From Ophiosphaerella korrae (taxonomy: Eukaryota > Ascomycota > Dothideomycetes > Pleosporales > Phaeosphaeriaceae): a stretch of DNA of 59,884 bases. Of the stretch, positions 1 through 11,639 are shown piece after piece. The position numbers were made by a program, and so were the translations under genes. Where the stretch lies: NCBI GenBank assembly GCA_028456385.1, contig JALNQF010000253.1, positions 1 to 59,884 on the forward strand. The letters run 5' to 3'. The notes under the pieces were generated by a model. That model saw only the letters and a program-made list of their open reading frames with translations. It was not told where the DNA came from and made no database searches. Every line of letters starts with the position of its first letter. Position 1 is the stretch's first letter.

Positions 1-417
1 ATTTCAGCTAGATTAATCTTTTCTCCTAGCTTCAGCGATTCTACAGCTGCAATCGCTGCATCGAGATCACCCATATTAGCTGAGATAATCAATATTAAAG
101 TTAGGTTGCAAAAAGTTGCGATACGGCCAAAACGTGCATTAGGTAGGGGCGTGCACTAGGCAGTGAGCCTCACTAATTATCGCTCGCCAAGGCAACAAAG
201 CGTCGAGTGAAGCCCAACATTATTCGTCTAAAAATTGTGCCTGTAGGAATATTCTCGCGCTCACCTTAATTTTTTTTTTTAGCATTTAATACCTAAGTAA
301 ACAACGATTCCAAGGTTTTGTACTCAAGAAGGGACGCACTTTTCCAAATCTACGGCTAAATTTGATAGCTATTTAAGTAAGTAGTAAAGTAAACTCAGCC
401 AAGATCTTACTACTATC
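1..417. other. No gene recognised at the left edge
   Basis: Mixed sequence of moderate GC with stops in all frames. Read on the minus strand it continues downstream of the relic at 418-600, but I could not follow a convincing protein there. No RNA gene or repeat was recognised. Confidence 0.4.
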
Positions 418-600
418 TATTGTGGTGTAGTAGAACCGCACGTAATCAGTAAGTCTTAGGTCAGCCTTGCGGCTCTACAAGGGCTCCGAGTAAGATCAGA
501 TAGGCAGATAGACACCGAGACCAACTCGTCATGTAGTTACTCAATCCATATACTTCAACTCAACGTGCGTCCCAGTATGCCACACTATGTAGCTAGCTAA
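418..600 (-). pseudogene. Relic paralogue of the 5' part of the large 8.2 kb gene
   Basis: The reverse complement of this stretch aligns over most of its length with about 8255-8490. Shared blocks include TGTGGTGTAGTAGAACCGCA against TGTGGTGTAGCAGAACCGCA, and ATGTAGTTACT against ATGTAGCTACT. Translated, both read I-[VL]-W-H-T-x-x-H-V and later VRF-[CY]-Y-T-T-I. It is therefore a second, truncated and inverted copy of the F-box-like start of the gene at 8241. Stops break the frame and nothing coherent follows on either side. A family with several copies would be a RIP target, consistent with the damage. An alternative is that both are fragments of one dispersed repeat. Confidence 0.45.
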
Positions 601-826
601 CCGCCTCCTACTTAATAGTGTTGTAGAATTTAAGTAGTTATTAGTAAAAGGACATTTATATCACCTAACCAGGTATTCCAAAGGCCTTTAGTTCCTGCGG
701 ATAGCTCTCTTGCTCATGCTATACGTTATTCACATTTTCGACAAGCGATAATAAAGCCGTAGCATTCAGAATCAATAGAAATGTCGCTCCATAATTGGCC
801 TGGTCATTCGTCGATTAGTTAGATAA

Positions 827-871
827 TAACGTGGTTTACAAGCGAGCGGCCAGCCCCACCAACTTTGCACA
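827..871 (+). repeat. Left terminal inverted repeat of the pogo-like element
   Basis: About 45 bp, single copy of the GCGAGCGGCCAG core, matching the right end in inverted orientation through the CCACCAACTTTGCAC inner part. Confidence 0.85.
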
Positions 872-1017
872 TCCATCTCATCTCAACACGTAATAGCTCT
901 ACGCAACACCTCTCAATTACTCTTAAAAGAGTCAGATATTCAACTTGCAATCTCTTCTATTGAAGAAAAGCAAATTTCAAGTACTAGCCTTGCTGCTTCA
1001 ACGTTCCAAGTAGCCCG

Positions 1018-1375
1018 AACAACAGTACGCCGCCGACGCGCTGGTATACCTGCCCGACGCGATTGCCAGCCCAACTCAAGGAAGCTCAGCCAGCTAGAGG
1101 AGGAGGTAATAGTTGATTATATTCTTAATCTGGATTCTCGTGGTTTTGCCCCATCTCTAGCTGCTGTGCATGAGATGGCTGATAAACTACTCGCTCAGCG
1201 TGGAGGCAAACCTACTAGCGTCCACTAGGCGCGCAACTTTATCAAGCGTACGGACAGTCTTACGACGCGTTTTAATCGCCCATGCGATAGGCAGAGAGCC
1301 TTATGTGAAGACCTAGCTACTATAAGTAGCTGGTTTGAGCTGGTGCAGCGTATAAGAGCTACATACGCCTACTCT
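1018..1375 (+). pseudogene. pogo-type transposase, N-terminal DNA-binding part
   Basis: Reads as the N-terminal helix-turn-helix plus CENPB-type HTH of fungal pogo/Fot transposases. The order is an arginine-rich RRRRAG-like stretch, then LEEEVIVDYIL, then a segment about SRGF, MADKLLAQRGGKP, NFIKR and TRFNRPCDRQRAL. These are the usual block order and spacing. A Trp position after the KP-T-S-V-H block (GKxW..NF in the family) is now TAG at about 1227. The frame runs into a short CTCTAGCTA-type repeat near 1375, after which the catalytic domain is missing. Confidence 0.8.
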
Positions 1376-1500
1376 AGCTACTCTAGCTACTCCAGCTCTA
1401 CCAGAGGCTCCCTAGGTAGCTTATACGCTGAGTAACGTACATGAGCGCGTACGCTGGCACAAGAGCTTATCGCTAGCATCAATTATTGACGTAATCAATC

Positions 1501-1823
1501 AACTCAAAAAGGGAGCTTATACAATAATGCTAGAAGCTAAGTTGATGCGCGATCGGATCTCTAGTCTTGAGAGAGCCAATGAGGCAGCTAGCAAGCGTAA
1601 ATCACGAAAAAAGAAGCAGATTCAGAAGAAAGGAGTCTTGACAAAGGGACAGGGAGAGGATTTAATTGCTCAACTAGAGGCTGATCACTAGATTGATCGT
1701 GAACAGCGCGAGAGTAGGCAGCGTTTAGGCTCAAGTCGCCGGGCTCGCGCACGCTGTAAGAGGTACAGAGAGACTAGGCATAACTTACGTACGTGTAAAA
1801 GTAATGCAGTAGGTACTACTTGA
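1501..1823 (+). pseudogene. pogo-type transposase, C-terminal tail
   Basis: The frame resumes beyond the deletion with the coiled-coil and basic tail typical of fungal pogo transposases: SLERANEAASKRKSRKKK, then LTKGQGEDLIAQ, then a degenerate zinc knuckle. The knuckle normally reads CxxCxxxGHNxRTC; here its second Cys is Tyr and the Gly is Arg, the exchanges expected from G-to-A changes. One in-frame TAG lies near 1689. The frame ends in TGA at 1821-1823. There is no DDE domain between this part and the N-terminal part. Confidence 0.75.
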
Positions 1824-1884
1824 TTTAATATATCAATATATATACTCTACTCTACTGCGTTGTTGAGTTGTGCACTCAAAGAGG

Positions 1885-1963
1885 TGCACAAAGTTGGTGG
1901 GGCTGGCCGCTCGCTTGTACTGGCCGCTCGCTTGTACTGGCCGCTCGCTTGTAAACCACGTTA
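1885..1963 (-). repeat. Right terminal inverted repeat with internal triplication
   Basis: Complement of the left repeat, but the 17-bp unit CTGGCCGCTCGCTTGTA is present three times in perfect tandem (1903-1919, 1920-1936, 1937-1953). The left end has it once. The right repeat is therefore about 34 bp longer. Confidence 0.9.
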
Positions 1964-1999
1964 CCCTAGTTCTCCAGGATATGTTTTCAAGTCAGTAGC

Positions 2000-3260
2000 C
2001 CAGACCTAATAATAGGTATCGTTCATCCTAGGTCCAATGAACGCAACAAGAAACGCCCAGTAGATATTAGTATCAGATATCCTGTATATAATATTGGATG
2101 TGTAGCTGTTCTCTAGCGTAGATAACTTCCTTCACACCTAGCAGGTTAATGCCATAGTAGGTTGTGCCAGAAAGAGAGCTAAATAAAGACTACAACTCTA
2201 AGAAATAACTCTTAAACTATATAAGCGTATCCCCCCAAGGCGTATCGAGAAACTCATAATACGTGAGGCTGTAACTCTTTAGTAAAGATATAGTATAACG
2301 CGAATCAAAATCAGCTTTGCAGCGAGTCCGCCAGAGTGAATTATAGGCGCTCTTTTAACAAACAAAGGCAAAAAGCATTTTCTATAGTCATATCTATATC
2401 AACGCCCGCGTACCCGTATTACGATAAAAACAGTCTATCCAACAAGTGAGCATTTAGGGTCGAAGCCATTCAGGCAGTAGTTAATAAACTTGCTCCAGTA
2501 GTCCTCACCACCATCAAACACCATATCACTCTTCGATCACCAGTAGTCTAACAAATAGTCACTGCGCATCAGCGGCTAGAAGCCATATAAACAGGTCTGT
2601 ATTCATCACCACTTTTGCTATTAATAGAGTCGAGAATAGTACCAATATACTACAAGACTACAGCAGAGGGGTTTTTGCATAAGAAGGACGGCCCCATAAA
2701 ATCCAAAGAATATATAGCGTTAAAAACGAAAGCGTTAATGTAAGGTACGTACATCATTAATAATACAAGTCCGCCGGGCCGATCGAGGGAAGGCTGTATT
2801 AAATTCTCCATCAGTAGTAGTGGTAGTGGTAACGAAGATAAATTAATAACAGGCACATATTTCGTAGTATTTCGTTCATCAATGACAAAGCGAACATATA
2901 GAGTTCCAGGCGCGACGATAGTCAAAATTGAGAGTAATTTCACTACGCTCGAGGCCGTTTCTATGTAGCACGTTAATATTCTACGAAAGATGCTCTCATT
3001 TTGTAGTCTTCTACAAAAAAAGTCGGTGCTAAATGCTTAACTAATAGCAGTGCTAAGAAGGGGCAAGCTTTAGTAGTACCAACCATATCTCTAATCTGCA
3101 ATGCTTTACTAAAAGCTTGTACGGACGTCGGGTGTTTAGAGCATAGCGGAATCTTCCAGTCATCAAACCTCCGCTCCAATCCATTAGGGAGATCGACTAA
3201 GAGATACACCAGCTAACCTAAAGAGAAAGAATTTATTCGCGTGGAAAAATTATATGCCTT
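2000..3260 (-). pseudogene. Unrecognised dead gene, possibly membrane-associated
   Basis: Read on the minus strand this is a coherent but broken protein of about 400 codons. The 5' part (3209 down to 2973) has a stretch about LVDLPNGLERRFDDW. A frameshift near 2960 leads into one long frame (2943 down to about 2000) with GGLVLLMMYVPYINAF, then SKSGDEYRPVYMASS, then RRVIWCLMVV and GYAGVDIDM. Most internal stops in this frame are TAG, several at places where Trp would fit, so RIP-type change is the likely killer. Hydrophobic patches suggest a membrane or core-packed protein. I do not recognise the family. Confidence 0.45.
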
Positions 3261-5011
3261 ACTAAAACCTGTAAAGATTGTATTTACTTTATATCGCGTT
3301 TATTAGTTCGTATTTCGGCGCTGATATATTAATCGTCAATGCGGTATGCTAACCAGTCCAAATAATTCGCACGTTTTGTACTAACTATGATACACAAAAG
3401 GTGTAGCTATATAACTTACGATAATCACATTTGTTTTTCAGCCTATCCGCAAATTTCTCAAACGCAAGTCACTTTCTCAGATTCACTTTTTCTAGCACGC
3501 CAAAATACAATTCTCCACCACTTTCGCTCTTGTCGCCCTTCTCAGGCTTGCTTCTGCTCCTACCGTCCCGCAATACCATAAACTAGGAAAAGGCCACTGT
3601 GGCGTAAGTAAATTTAATAGTGGATACTATTGTATTATCAGCAGCATAGTAAGAATTTTGTTAACTTCAGAAAGAAATATTTATAACTTATTACATGTAT
3701 TAGGGCTTTGGTTGCGCAACAGAAACATGCCAAAATCGCAGCGGATCCCAATACCCCTACAGCGGCCAGGATGGCACTTATAAATGCCCTGCGTAAAGGA
3801 TAATATATTAGAAAACAATAGTCTTGGATTCTCTTGCGGTGCGACTAGCTCTGTCGTATATTTGTGGACGGAAATGCGAGAACGATATTCTTTTAATTAG
3901 GTTGACCGTATTTAAATGAATAGATGTAGGTTGGTTGGAATTAATTTCAAACAATTCCAACCAATCAACTAACAACTATCCATAGAAATACAGTACTCAG
4001 GACTCTACTAAGATATTATGCATCTACGAGCACGATATTCGACAGATCAAGGTACAACAAAGATTCCCTAATGCAACAGCTCCACAACGCCTATAATATA
4101 TGCCATCTATCCCATTCCCACAATCAATTGTTACAAAACAACACCATCCCACACCACCAACTACCCCAATTAATCCAAACACCCAGCCTAAATCGCACCC
4201 AACCCCACGTCGCCGCCCCCTGAGAAGCGCACACTGGTGTCGATATCCTCACTCCGCTTCGCCAAACCATACCCCAAGCAGGAATAATCACCAAGCACGT
4301 GGCGCACGCCAGATGCGCAAGCTCCGATCTAGTCGCTAGCCACATCCGACATGCAGGCTGCCGGCACCTAAGCGCAGATCTGCACCTAGAAAACATGCCA
4401 AACATTTGACCATGCGGCTGCGTTGATCGAGGCTAGTGCTGCGATCATTTCGCGTTCGTTTTTAGTTCCACTAGGCCTTCTAGATTGCGCTAGGTCGTGG
4501 CCTATGCGCGATAAGACGCTCCGTGCTGCTTGCTTTTAGTCAAGAGCTAGCAATAGGAGAAATTAAATTTGCTTATTAGGGGCGATCAGCAGGAGCAGAT
4601 GTAATCGCTCCAATAGGCGGGTAGATAGTCAAGTTTGAAAGGCTCCCCAGCGTAGGCTGCGTCGTCCTTGATTACCTACCTAGCATCGCTCGTTTGTTTA
4701 ATTTAGGTATTACTGTCGTTAAGTAATTACTGCTGCCGGACAATTCGCTCGTTTAGCTTAGGGGGTATACTTATTTAAATCTTTTTTCTCCTAGACAGTT
4801 TGGTTTTTTAGTAGCACTCAGAATTAATATACAGACTGTAGTTTTGTGGGCATTAGTTTCCCTAACGTCCGTTGTTCAGAGTGCTATAAGCAGAACGGGC
4901 CGCTGTAGTGCTGCGAACAACGGTCTTGTACTAGTTCTGCATATAGTAATTACCGTTCCTCGTATTTATACCCTCGCAATTTCTTATAGTATATACTAAC
5001 TATAGCTAGGT
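3261..5011. other. Intergenic relic sequence
   Basis: I see no gene here. There is an inverted repeat around 3932-3970 (GGTTGGAATT against AATTCCAACC), a small Pro/Thr-rich open stretch near 4100-4340 in more GC-rich DNA, and a possible stem with 9-bp arms (CCGTTGTTC/GAACAACGG) around 4878-4927. None is enough for a named call. Confidence 0.4.
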
Positions 5012-8000
5012 ATGGCTAGTGTAGTAGTACCTCTATCTACTGCAGTGCTGGTTGTGATACTGCGCATAGCCTCTGTACAACCCTTCCTATACTAGATAAC
5101 AAGATCTTAAAAGACAGCAGTTGTAGTAGAAGCAATAGGTATATGTGCCAGGGCTCTACTTTTAGCAATCGCTGTAGCAGCTATAAATATTGGTAAGTTA
5201 ACGGATCTAGATATAGAACAGATAGCTAACTCTAGCTGCAATTCCACTTTTTGTACTTGTTCTAAGTCACAGTCCTCGTCTAGGCCATCCGCTTTAACTG
5301 TGCGGTCTATTACACAGTCATCTTCACGAATTCCTCCACCCTCGGCTTCAGCCAAAGTCTCTACGAATATCCAGTGTAGGGCTAGTCAAGGCACAATTAG
5401 AGGCTACACTTACTTAGGTTCAGCCTTTAGTAAGTGTTGAAGCAGCTATAGATACTAGTAAATAGGTATTAAGTGAAGTTACAGATTACACTGCCAATGT
5501 GCGATAGTAGTTCTACATTGTCTTATTATAAGACTAAATACCAGAGTGTTTTCGGACGCTGCCCGCCCGCCTCATTCTTATCTACGCAGCAGCCTTTGTC
5601 GTCTTCTGTAAGAACGCCCTTGTCCTTCTCCCTACAGCTTTCATCGCCTATACGATCCGTTTCGATAATGCAATTATCTTCAACAACTCAATCCTTATCT
5701 ACAGCTCGATCTCCGTCGACACAGTCATCTGCCTCGCAATTCTCAACTCCCCAGTCGCCATCCTTAAGTACGATGCAAAAATTGACCAGTTGGTCCTCTG
5801 CCACAGCCAATTTAGCATCGCCTTCCTCTATAATCTCGATCCCACAAAGCACTTTGTCATCGGCTTTATCGACGCAGCAAAGCCTGCCTTCTACAATAAC
5901 ATCTACATCCTTAAGCTCATCAGACATACTTTCCTTTACGTCCATTAGCTCGAGTTCAGTAGGTTCGTCATCGTTATCAGTAGAAAATATCTCCTCAACT
6001 GCGGTCTCAGGTTCTACCAGTTCTTCGATTGCTCAATCACCCGACTCTCGGTCTCAATCTTCGACAGTACTCTCTTCCACACCCGTCTCTACCACGGCAT
6101 GATTTAGCGCAACTAAAACCTCTTTCTCAAGTATTGTAGAGATTGCAACTTCATTTAGCTCAACTATATCGTCGACACTATCTTCGACCGTCTCCGTTAA
6201 CCAATCATCCTCTACAAGCCTCGCCGTTTCAACTATTTCTGCATTCAGCACTTCAACCATATCATCGCCAAGCCCTATAAGCACATTTAACACCACTTCA
6301 AGTACATCTTCAGGGGATCTCTCTAGTACTACTATAACCGCTTCTAGTTCGGCTTCGTCTTCGTCTTCATCTAAAATCCAGCCCAGCTCTTCAGAAGCCA
6401 TCTCAAGTTCGTCATAGGCAATGCCGTCTTCGGTGCTGCCTTCAAGCACAGTAGATCCTAGCCCAAGCTTGTCTTCAGCCGCGGTGTCGGAAAGCCAATC
6501 CTCTCTACCAGTTTCGACATCTATTCCATCACCTTCGGCATCATCTATAGAAGTCTAGTCAAGCACACTTAAGTCTTTAGCTCCAGTCTCTCCCAGCCTC
6601 AATCCCAACGCCTTCGCCGTCAGAAAATCAATCAAGCAGCCTCGGTACTTCCACTAGCTCGACGACAATCGCTTCGACTTCCAAGAGTCAGATACCAATC
6701 ACAAGTACAACGCCTAGTTCAACTTTTAAGCCATCTATCGTCTCAAGCTCATCAGAATCAAACAATCAAACCCCAGCTCCTCATCTGAGGTTTTGTCTAG
6801 CTCGTCTGCAAGCTCCTCTTCTATCGCCTTGTCTACTTCTAAGTCTACCTCCAGTTCTCCTATCCTTTCCCCAAGCTCTACGGATCTTCAGTTAAGCGCA
6901 TCCGCTACTCCATCACCCACACCTGCATCAAGTTTAACCGTTGTTACACCATCGCCTTCCGATGTAGGTTTCGGTACGCCCACACCAACGCCAAGTTCCT
7001 CGAGCCTTCAGTCCAGCGTACAGGACGCAACACTAAGTTCAGTAGGTACCTCTTGACCGTTGTCCGAGGCGCTGTCAAGTACACCAGTAGCCAGTTCCAG
7101 CTTAGTTTCTGACGTGCCATCCAGAATACCAACATCATCCATTTCTACAACTTTTAGCACTACATCTTCCATGCTTAGTATCTCTTCTAATGCGGCTTCT
7201 TCCACTACCATCTCCAGCACTCTAGTATCCAGCTTTATGTCGTCGTCCAATGTACCAAGCAGTACTTCACAGTCAACTTCCAGCTCATCCGCGATCAACC
7301 CCACCTCGAGTATCTCCAGTACTTCTCAGGCTACATCCAGTGCTTCGACTACAGTATCGGCTTCTAGCACACCACAGTCGATAGCTATTTCATCGTAAAT
7401 ATTATCATCTAGCAGCGATTCATCGACTTCAACTTCTCTAGCAATAGATTCTAGTACTCCGGTGCCAACTCCAACCACTTTCTCAACTGTCGTGTCCAGT
7501 AGTTCATTTCCAGTCTCTTCAAGCACTTCAAGCGCCCCAAGCACTCCGGCTCCACCAACCTACGTTTCGGCCCCAGCCAACTATCTCATAAACCCTGGTT
7601 TTGAAAATCCTATTTTTGCAGGTAGTCAAACTACTAGTACATTTAGATCATAGCGTCTCGCCGCATCGCTGACTTAAGAAACTTCAGATAGCAGTTCTCC
7701 GGGCGCAGGTACAGGGATATAGGCATCAACCCCTCACTCAAGCAGCTTAGGCTTTAGCGGTTCTACTCAATTAAATAGAGAAACGACACTCAGGCTACAC
7801 CAGCTCACAGTCGCAATCAAAGCTAGCATTAGACTCTCAGCCACCACTTATATTAAGTCGCTCCGCCCAAGCGTAGGTAGTAGCACACTAACAATAAAAC
7901 TCATATTCAACGCCGCCACTGCAATTAGATCGACTTATACACCTACCTTTAGAGCAGGTAGAGATAATGGAGAATAGTCCCAGATCGGAAATACTGCCTC

Positions 8001-8100
8001 TAGATCCTTTACTAATATGCCATCAGGCGGCACTCATCAAATCACGTTAGAGGTATCAATTAATAGCTAATATACTAGAAATATTCCCAAGATTGTATAA
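5012..8100 (+). pseudogene. Ser/Thr-rich secreted or cell-wall protein with CBM-like C-terminus, broken
   Basis: A possible start at 5012 gives a signal-like leader (MASVVVPLSTAVLVVILRIA). After a frame change near 5470, a Ser/Thr-dominated mucin-like stretch runs about 2 kb in a single frame (5473-7650), interrupted by TGA at 6100, TAG near 6415 and 6556, and a pair of compensating indels near 6600 and 6770. The C-terminal part from 7561 reads like the tail domain of fungal secreted proteins: NYLINPGFENP, later TIKLIFNAATA, YTPTF, ASRSFTNMPSGGTHQITLEV. That is a carbohydrate-binding or lectin-like fold by analogy with CBM families, not proven. Such proteins usually sit in the fungal wall. 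At least seven stops show it is dead. The join of the leader to the Ser-rich body is the weakest part. Confidence 0.65.
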
Positions 8101-8240
8101 TGTGAAAAATTGTAGGCTTAAAGCATACAAGCTATAGCCAGTTTTACACTATAAATATTGTCCTGCGATTATATTCTACATAATACACTTTACCGTCACA
8201 CGCAAGAACTACATCTTGTAACATGGTTAATTTGCGTGTA

Positions 8241-11180
8241 ATGTTTAGCCGGCTTCCGATAGAAATAGTAGAAAAAATACTATAGCATACTAGGATGCAC
8301 GTAGAAGTAGGAGGTAGGTAGCAACCCGCAGTCAGCGAGATAAGTTAGAATATATGGCTTAAGTAGCTACATAACAAGTTAGTGTCGGAGGCTATCTACT
8401 CTATCCAATCCTTTATCGGTGCCCACACAGAGCCGCATTGCTAACCTAAGCCTCCCTAATCACGTGCGGTTCTGCTACACCACAATACTATAGTCAGTAA
8501 ATGTCAAAGATAACGAGGCGATATTAAAAGTCATTAGTAAAGACCTCAGCTTTAATACCGTTAAGATTATATACAAAAAAAGGCTATGTATACGCACTTA
8601 CCTACAAAAAACTTTTAGAAATGCGGACAAGCTACCAAAAATGATGTCAAAAAACTACGGCGTGTTAACTAATTCAAGAGCAGCGGGCTTCTTTATACCA
8701 CAGCGTAAAGTAGAGGCGTTAGACTTTAACTTTATAGTCCACGGCAACCCAAACTACACTAACTCGTTTATTAAAGATATAGCAGACATTAGTGTTACCT
8801 AGATAAATCCAACTAATAAGCTAAGATGCTTGCTTAAGCATGGCAATTATGTTATAAAGTGTCCTCTAAAAATTTCACAAGAGGGAATAGACTAGGATAT
8901 AATAGCCAAGCTTCTAATAGACAATAGTATCTTAGTAAAGGAGAAGACTACAGAAAAACAGTACAAAGAAATAGCCGCAAGTAGCGTTAGGCTTATTATC
9001 GCGTTCAAAATGCGACGTAATAAGAAAATACTAGAAGTACATGTAGTTAATCGCACGGTCTACTAGTTACAAGGTTATTATTCGCCTGTATATAATAGAA
9101 ACGAAATCAAAGTGTTTTGTAGTTATAATAAAACACTAGTAGGTTAGTAGTTTGTAAACCTAACTATATATTACCTTAACATACTATTGTATATAGACAA
9201 GCTTATTAGGGCCCCTAGTATATGTGCCTAGGTATGTATAACAGTACACGCAATATTTTATATATATAGAAAGCTGTTATCTAGTAGTTTAATGTATATT
9301 TAGAGGGAGTACCCTAACAAGTAGACGCTAGCAGCACTAGACAAGGATTTTAACTACGGGTTTACTAGGGCAAATTCCGCTAAGTAGATAAAATACAACA
9401 ATAGAATTTACAACTTTCGCCTAAACAATTTAAGATCTAAATTAGGTATTATTAGATATTACGGCCTTAACTTTATAAATAAGTATAAGGATATAGTTGC
9501 GTACTATTCTAGACGTTTATAGGGTCTCTAATAGTAGAGTATTACTAGATTAGGACTAGAAAGGGGTATAATATATCTAGGTCTACACCTTTATAATACA
9601 TCTCGACCTAGATCCTTCTAGATTAAGGAAATTATTACAGCGTACTAATAAGCTCTTAGAGTTAAACAATATACGCAAAGCACGAGTATTAATTTAGTAT
9701 TTCTTAATTTAAAGTTAAGCTACTTCTAAGACAATAGGATTTATATTACTATAAGATACTTAAAATACTTGCCTATATAGATTTATTACTCTAGTTTCGT
9801 TTTAGCCTAATACTTATATATACTCTTTAGCTAAATACAAAGATGTAAAAAGATTAGTTACGCTCTCTAGAATAGTATAAAGGTTCCTCTAGATATTAAA
9901 AAGCTTTATTAGTGCGATAATAACTACCTCGTAAGTATTAAGAAAAAAAATTTCCTAATATATCTTCTATAGAGTATAGAGAAAAGCTTATAGCTATATC
10001 TTTATTTATAATAGAGGAGACTAAAGATACTAAGATCTCTAACTTAGAGCTAGGTAGCTATCGAAGGACCTATATTTCTTAAGCTCCTAGTTAATTTTTA
10101 GCCTACTATCTATATATATAAGGTCTTTGTCTAGTATTATAGTAATAGCGACTAATTTAGCTAGGTTCTCTTAGAAAATCTAGTAGTTTATAAGAAAGTT
10201 TTACATAACTTATATATATAATAGAAAGCTATTATAGCTTTAAAATATAATAAAATATATATATATAGAATTACTAGACCTATATCTAATAAGAGATATT
10301 ATTTTATTAATAATATACTATTTTCTAAAAAGGATATAGAGTAGATTTTCTTTTACTTTTTTCTAGAGAAAAAAGAAGAGGAAAGAGAATCTACTATAAA
10401 GAAGTAAGTCTACTAGAGTATTCTACTCCTAAGTCTAGTATTAGGAGTAACTTAGGTTTTTAAGTAGGTTAAGATATCTACTTAGTACTTGTAAAATACT
10501 AGTATATATAAATTAGTAGACTAAATAATAGAGGGAGTAATAATAATATAAAGATATTAACAAGCGCTAATATAAGTAGATATTAGGTTATACCCTACTA
10601 AATATTGCAATATTTTAGAGAAGCTATATTTATTAATATATACTTGTTATATCTAAATACAAGTAGTTTATTAGTAAGTACCTAATTTAGAATAAGCTAA
10701 AAAAGCTAATATAAGTAGTAAGCGAGTTATATACGTAAGTAAGTTACGTACCTAATTTTACTAATAAAAATTAATAATCTAGAGTTTAATAACTCTATAA
10801 CTACTTAATAAAATATAGTTGTAGATATAACTATAGATATAGAAGGATTAGCAAGGCTAAGGTAAGACTAACTAAAGCTTATTTATTTTAGGCTAGTACG
10901 TATATAAAGTATCTATACAAGATAGTAAAGTAAGGGTTATTATATTAAAATAATATAGCTAATAGTTTTTTTATAAATAGTCTATTAGTATTTATAATAG
11001 CTTAGCTATAACGAGTTAGAATACTTCTATATATATATACTAGGTAGTAGCTTTACTATCTATAACTACAATCTTATACTAGTACTAGTTATATCTATTT
11101 TATAAGAAAATACTATAAAATATTCTTAGCTTTAAAGATATTAGTCTATAGACTTTATTATATACTTTACTAAAGCCTAT
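8241..11180 (+). pseudogene. Large F-box-like / polytopic membrane protein gene, 5' part
   Basis: From ATG 8241 the protein begins like an F-box (FSRLPIEIVEKIL). After a frame change near 8400, one single frame (phase of 8401) can be followed without a break to 11180, about 920 codons, provided TAG/TAA are read as former Trp or Gln. There are dozens of them, many as TAGTAG pairs, and almost no TGA. The text between is protein-like: MMSKNYGVLTNSRAAGFF, FNFIVHGNPNYTNSF, then repeated hydrophobic spans rich in W, Y and L. The frame then runs into a gypsy LTR at 11181 and resumes at 17945. I do not recognise the protein beyond the F-box-like start. A truncated inverted paralogue lies at 418-600. 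Confidence 0.6.
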
Positions 11181-11622
11181 TATTATAATACTAAGTAGTA
11201 AGTAAGCTATTATATTATACGTAATTAGGCTAAGTAATATAGTATAGTAGAACACGTAACTATTTAGTAGTAAACGCTCTAGAGTAAACGCTCTAGAGTA
11301 AATACTTTAAAATAAGCGCTCTAGAGTAAACGCTCTAGAGTAAGCGCTTAGGAATAAATACTAAATAGTAAGTATATAGGAACGTTAATAGACCTTTATA
11401 GACTATTATATTTAATCTCTTCTTTACTTCTTATCTTAATAGAGTATTATAACTAATACTTTAATTAGATTCTTATCTATCTATTAATACTTATATACTT
11501 TATAATACTCTAATAAAAGCTAACTATTAATTAAGTTAAGTAACCTCTTATTTATTAACCTCGCCTATCTTATAGAAGCCTACTTACTCTTATTACTTTT
11601 ACTTAGTTCTAAGGTCTTAATA
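11181..11622 (+). repeat. 5' LTR of element 1
   Basis: 442 bp. The U3 part holds five copies of a unit around the palindrome CTCTAGAG (11275-11345), most spaced as TAAACGCTCTAGAG. The 3' LTR has only three, which accounts for the length difference. Confidence 0.9.
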
Positions 11623-11639
11623 TATTAAATACCTTTAAG

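Larger units (their letters stand above)
827..1963 (+). mobile_element. Internally deleted pogo/Fot-type DNA transposon
   Basis: Long terminal inverted repeats start TAACGTGGTTTACAAGCGAG on the left and close on the right as the exact complement, with TA at both outer edges, the target duplication of the Tc1/mariner/pogo superfamily. At about 1.14 kb the element keeps the start and end of a transposase but lacks the middle, where the DDE catalytic domain lies, so it cannot move itself. It could be mobilised by a full-length relative. In-frame TAG and TGA codons show later point mutation. GC is much higher than in the LTR stack downstream. Confidence 0.85.

Noticed and set aside
3387..3581. 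Small plus-strand gene
   Set aside because: Alternative codon-poor open stretch, no start context or recognisable protein.
4100..4405. Overlapping open frames on both strands in a GC-rich patch
   Set aside because: Composition-driven; no domain, leader or similarity visible on either strand.
5688..7544. Several acidic minus-strand open frames
   Set aside because: They are mirror images of the Ser/Thr-rich plus-strand repeats (Ser codons read back as Glu, Asp, Val).
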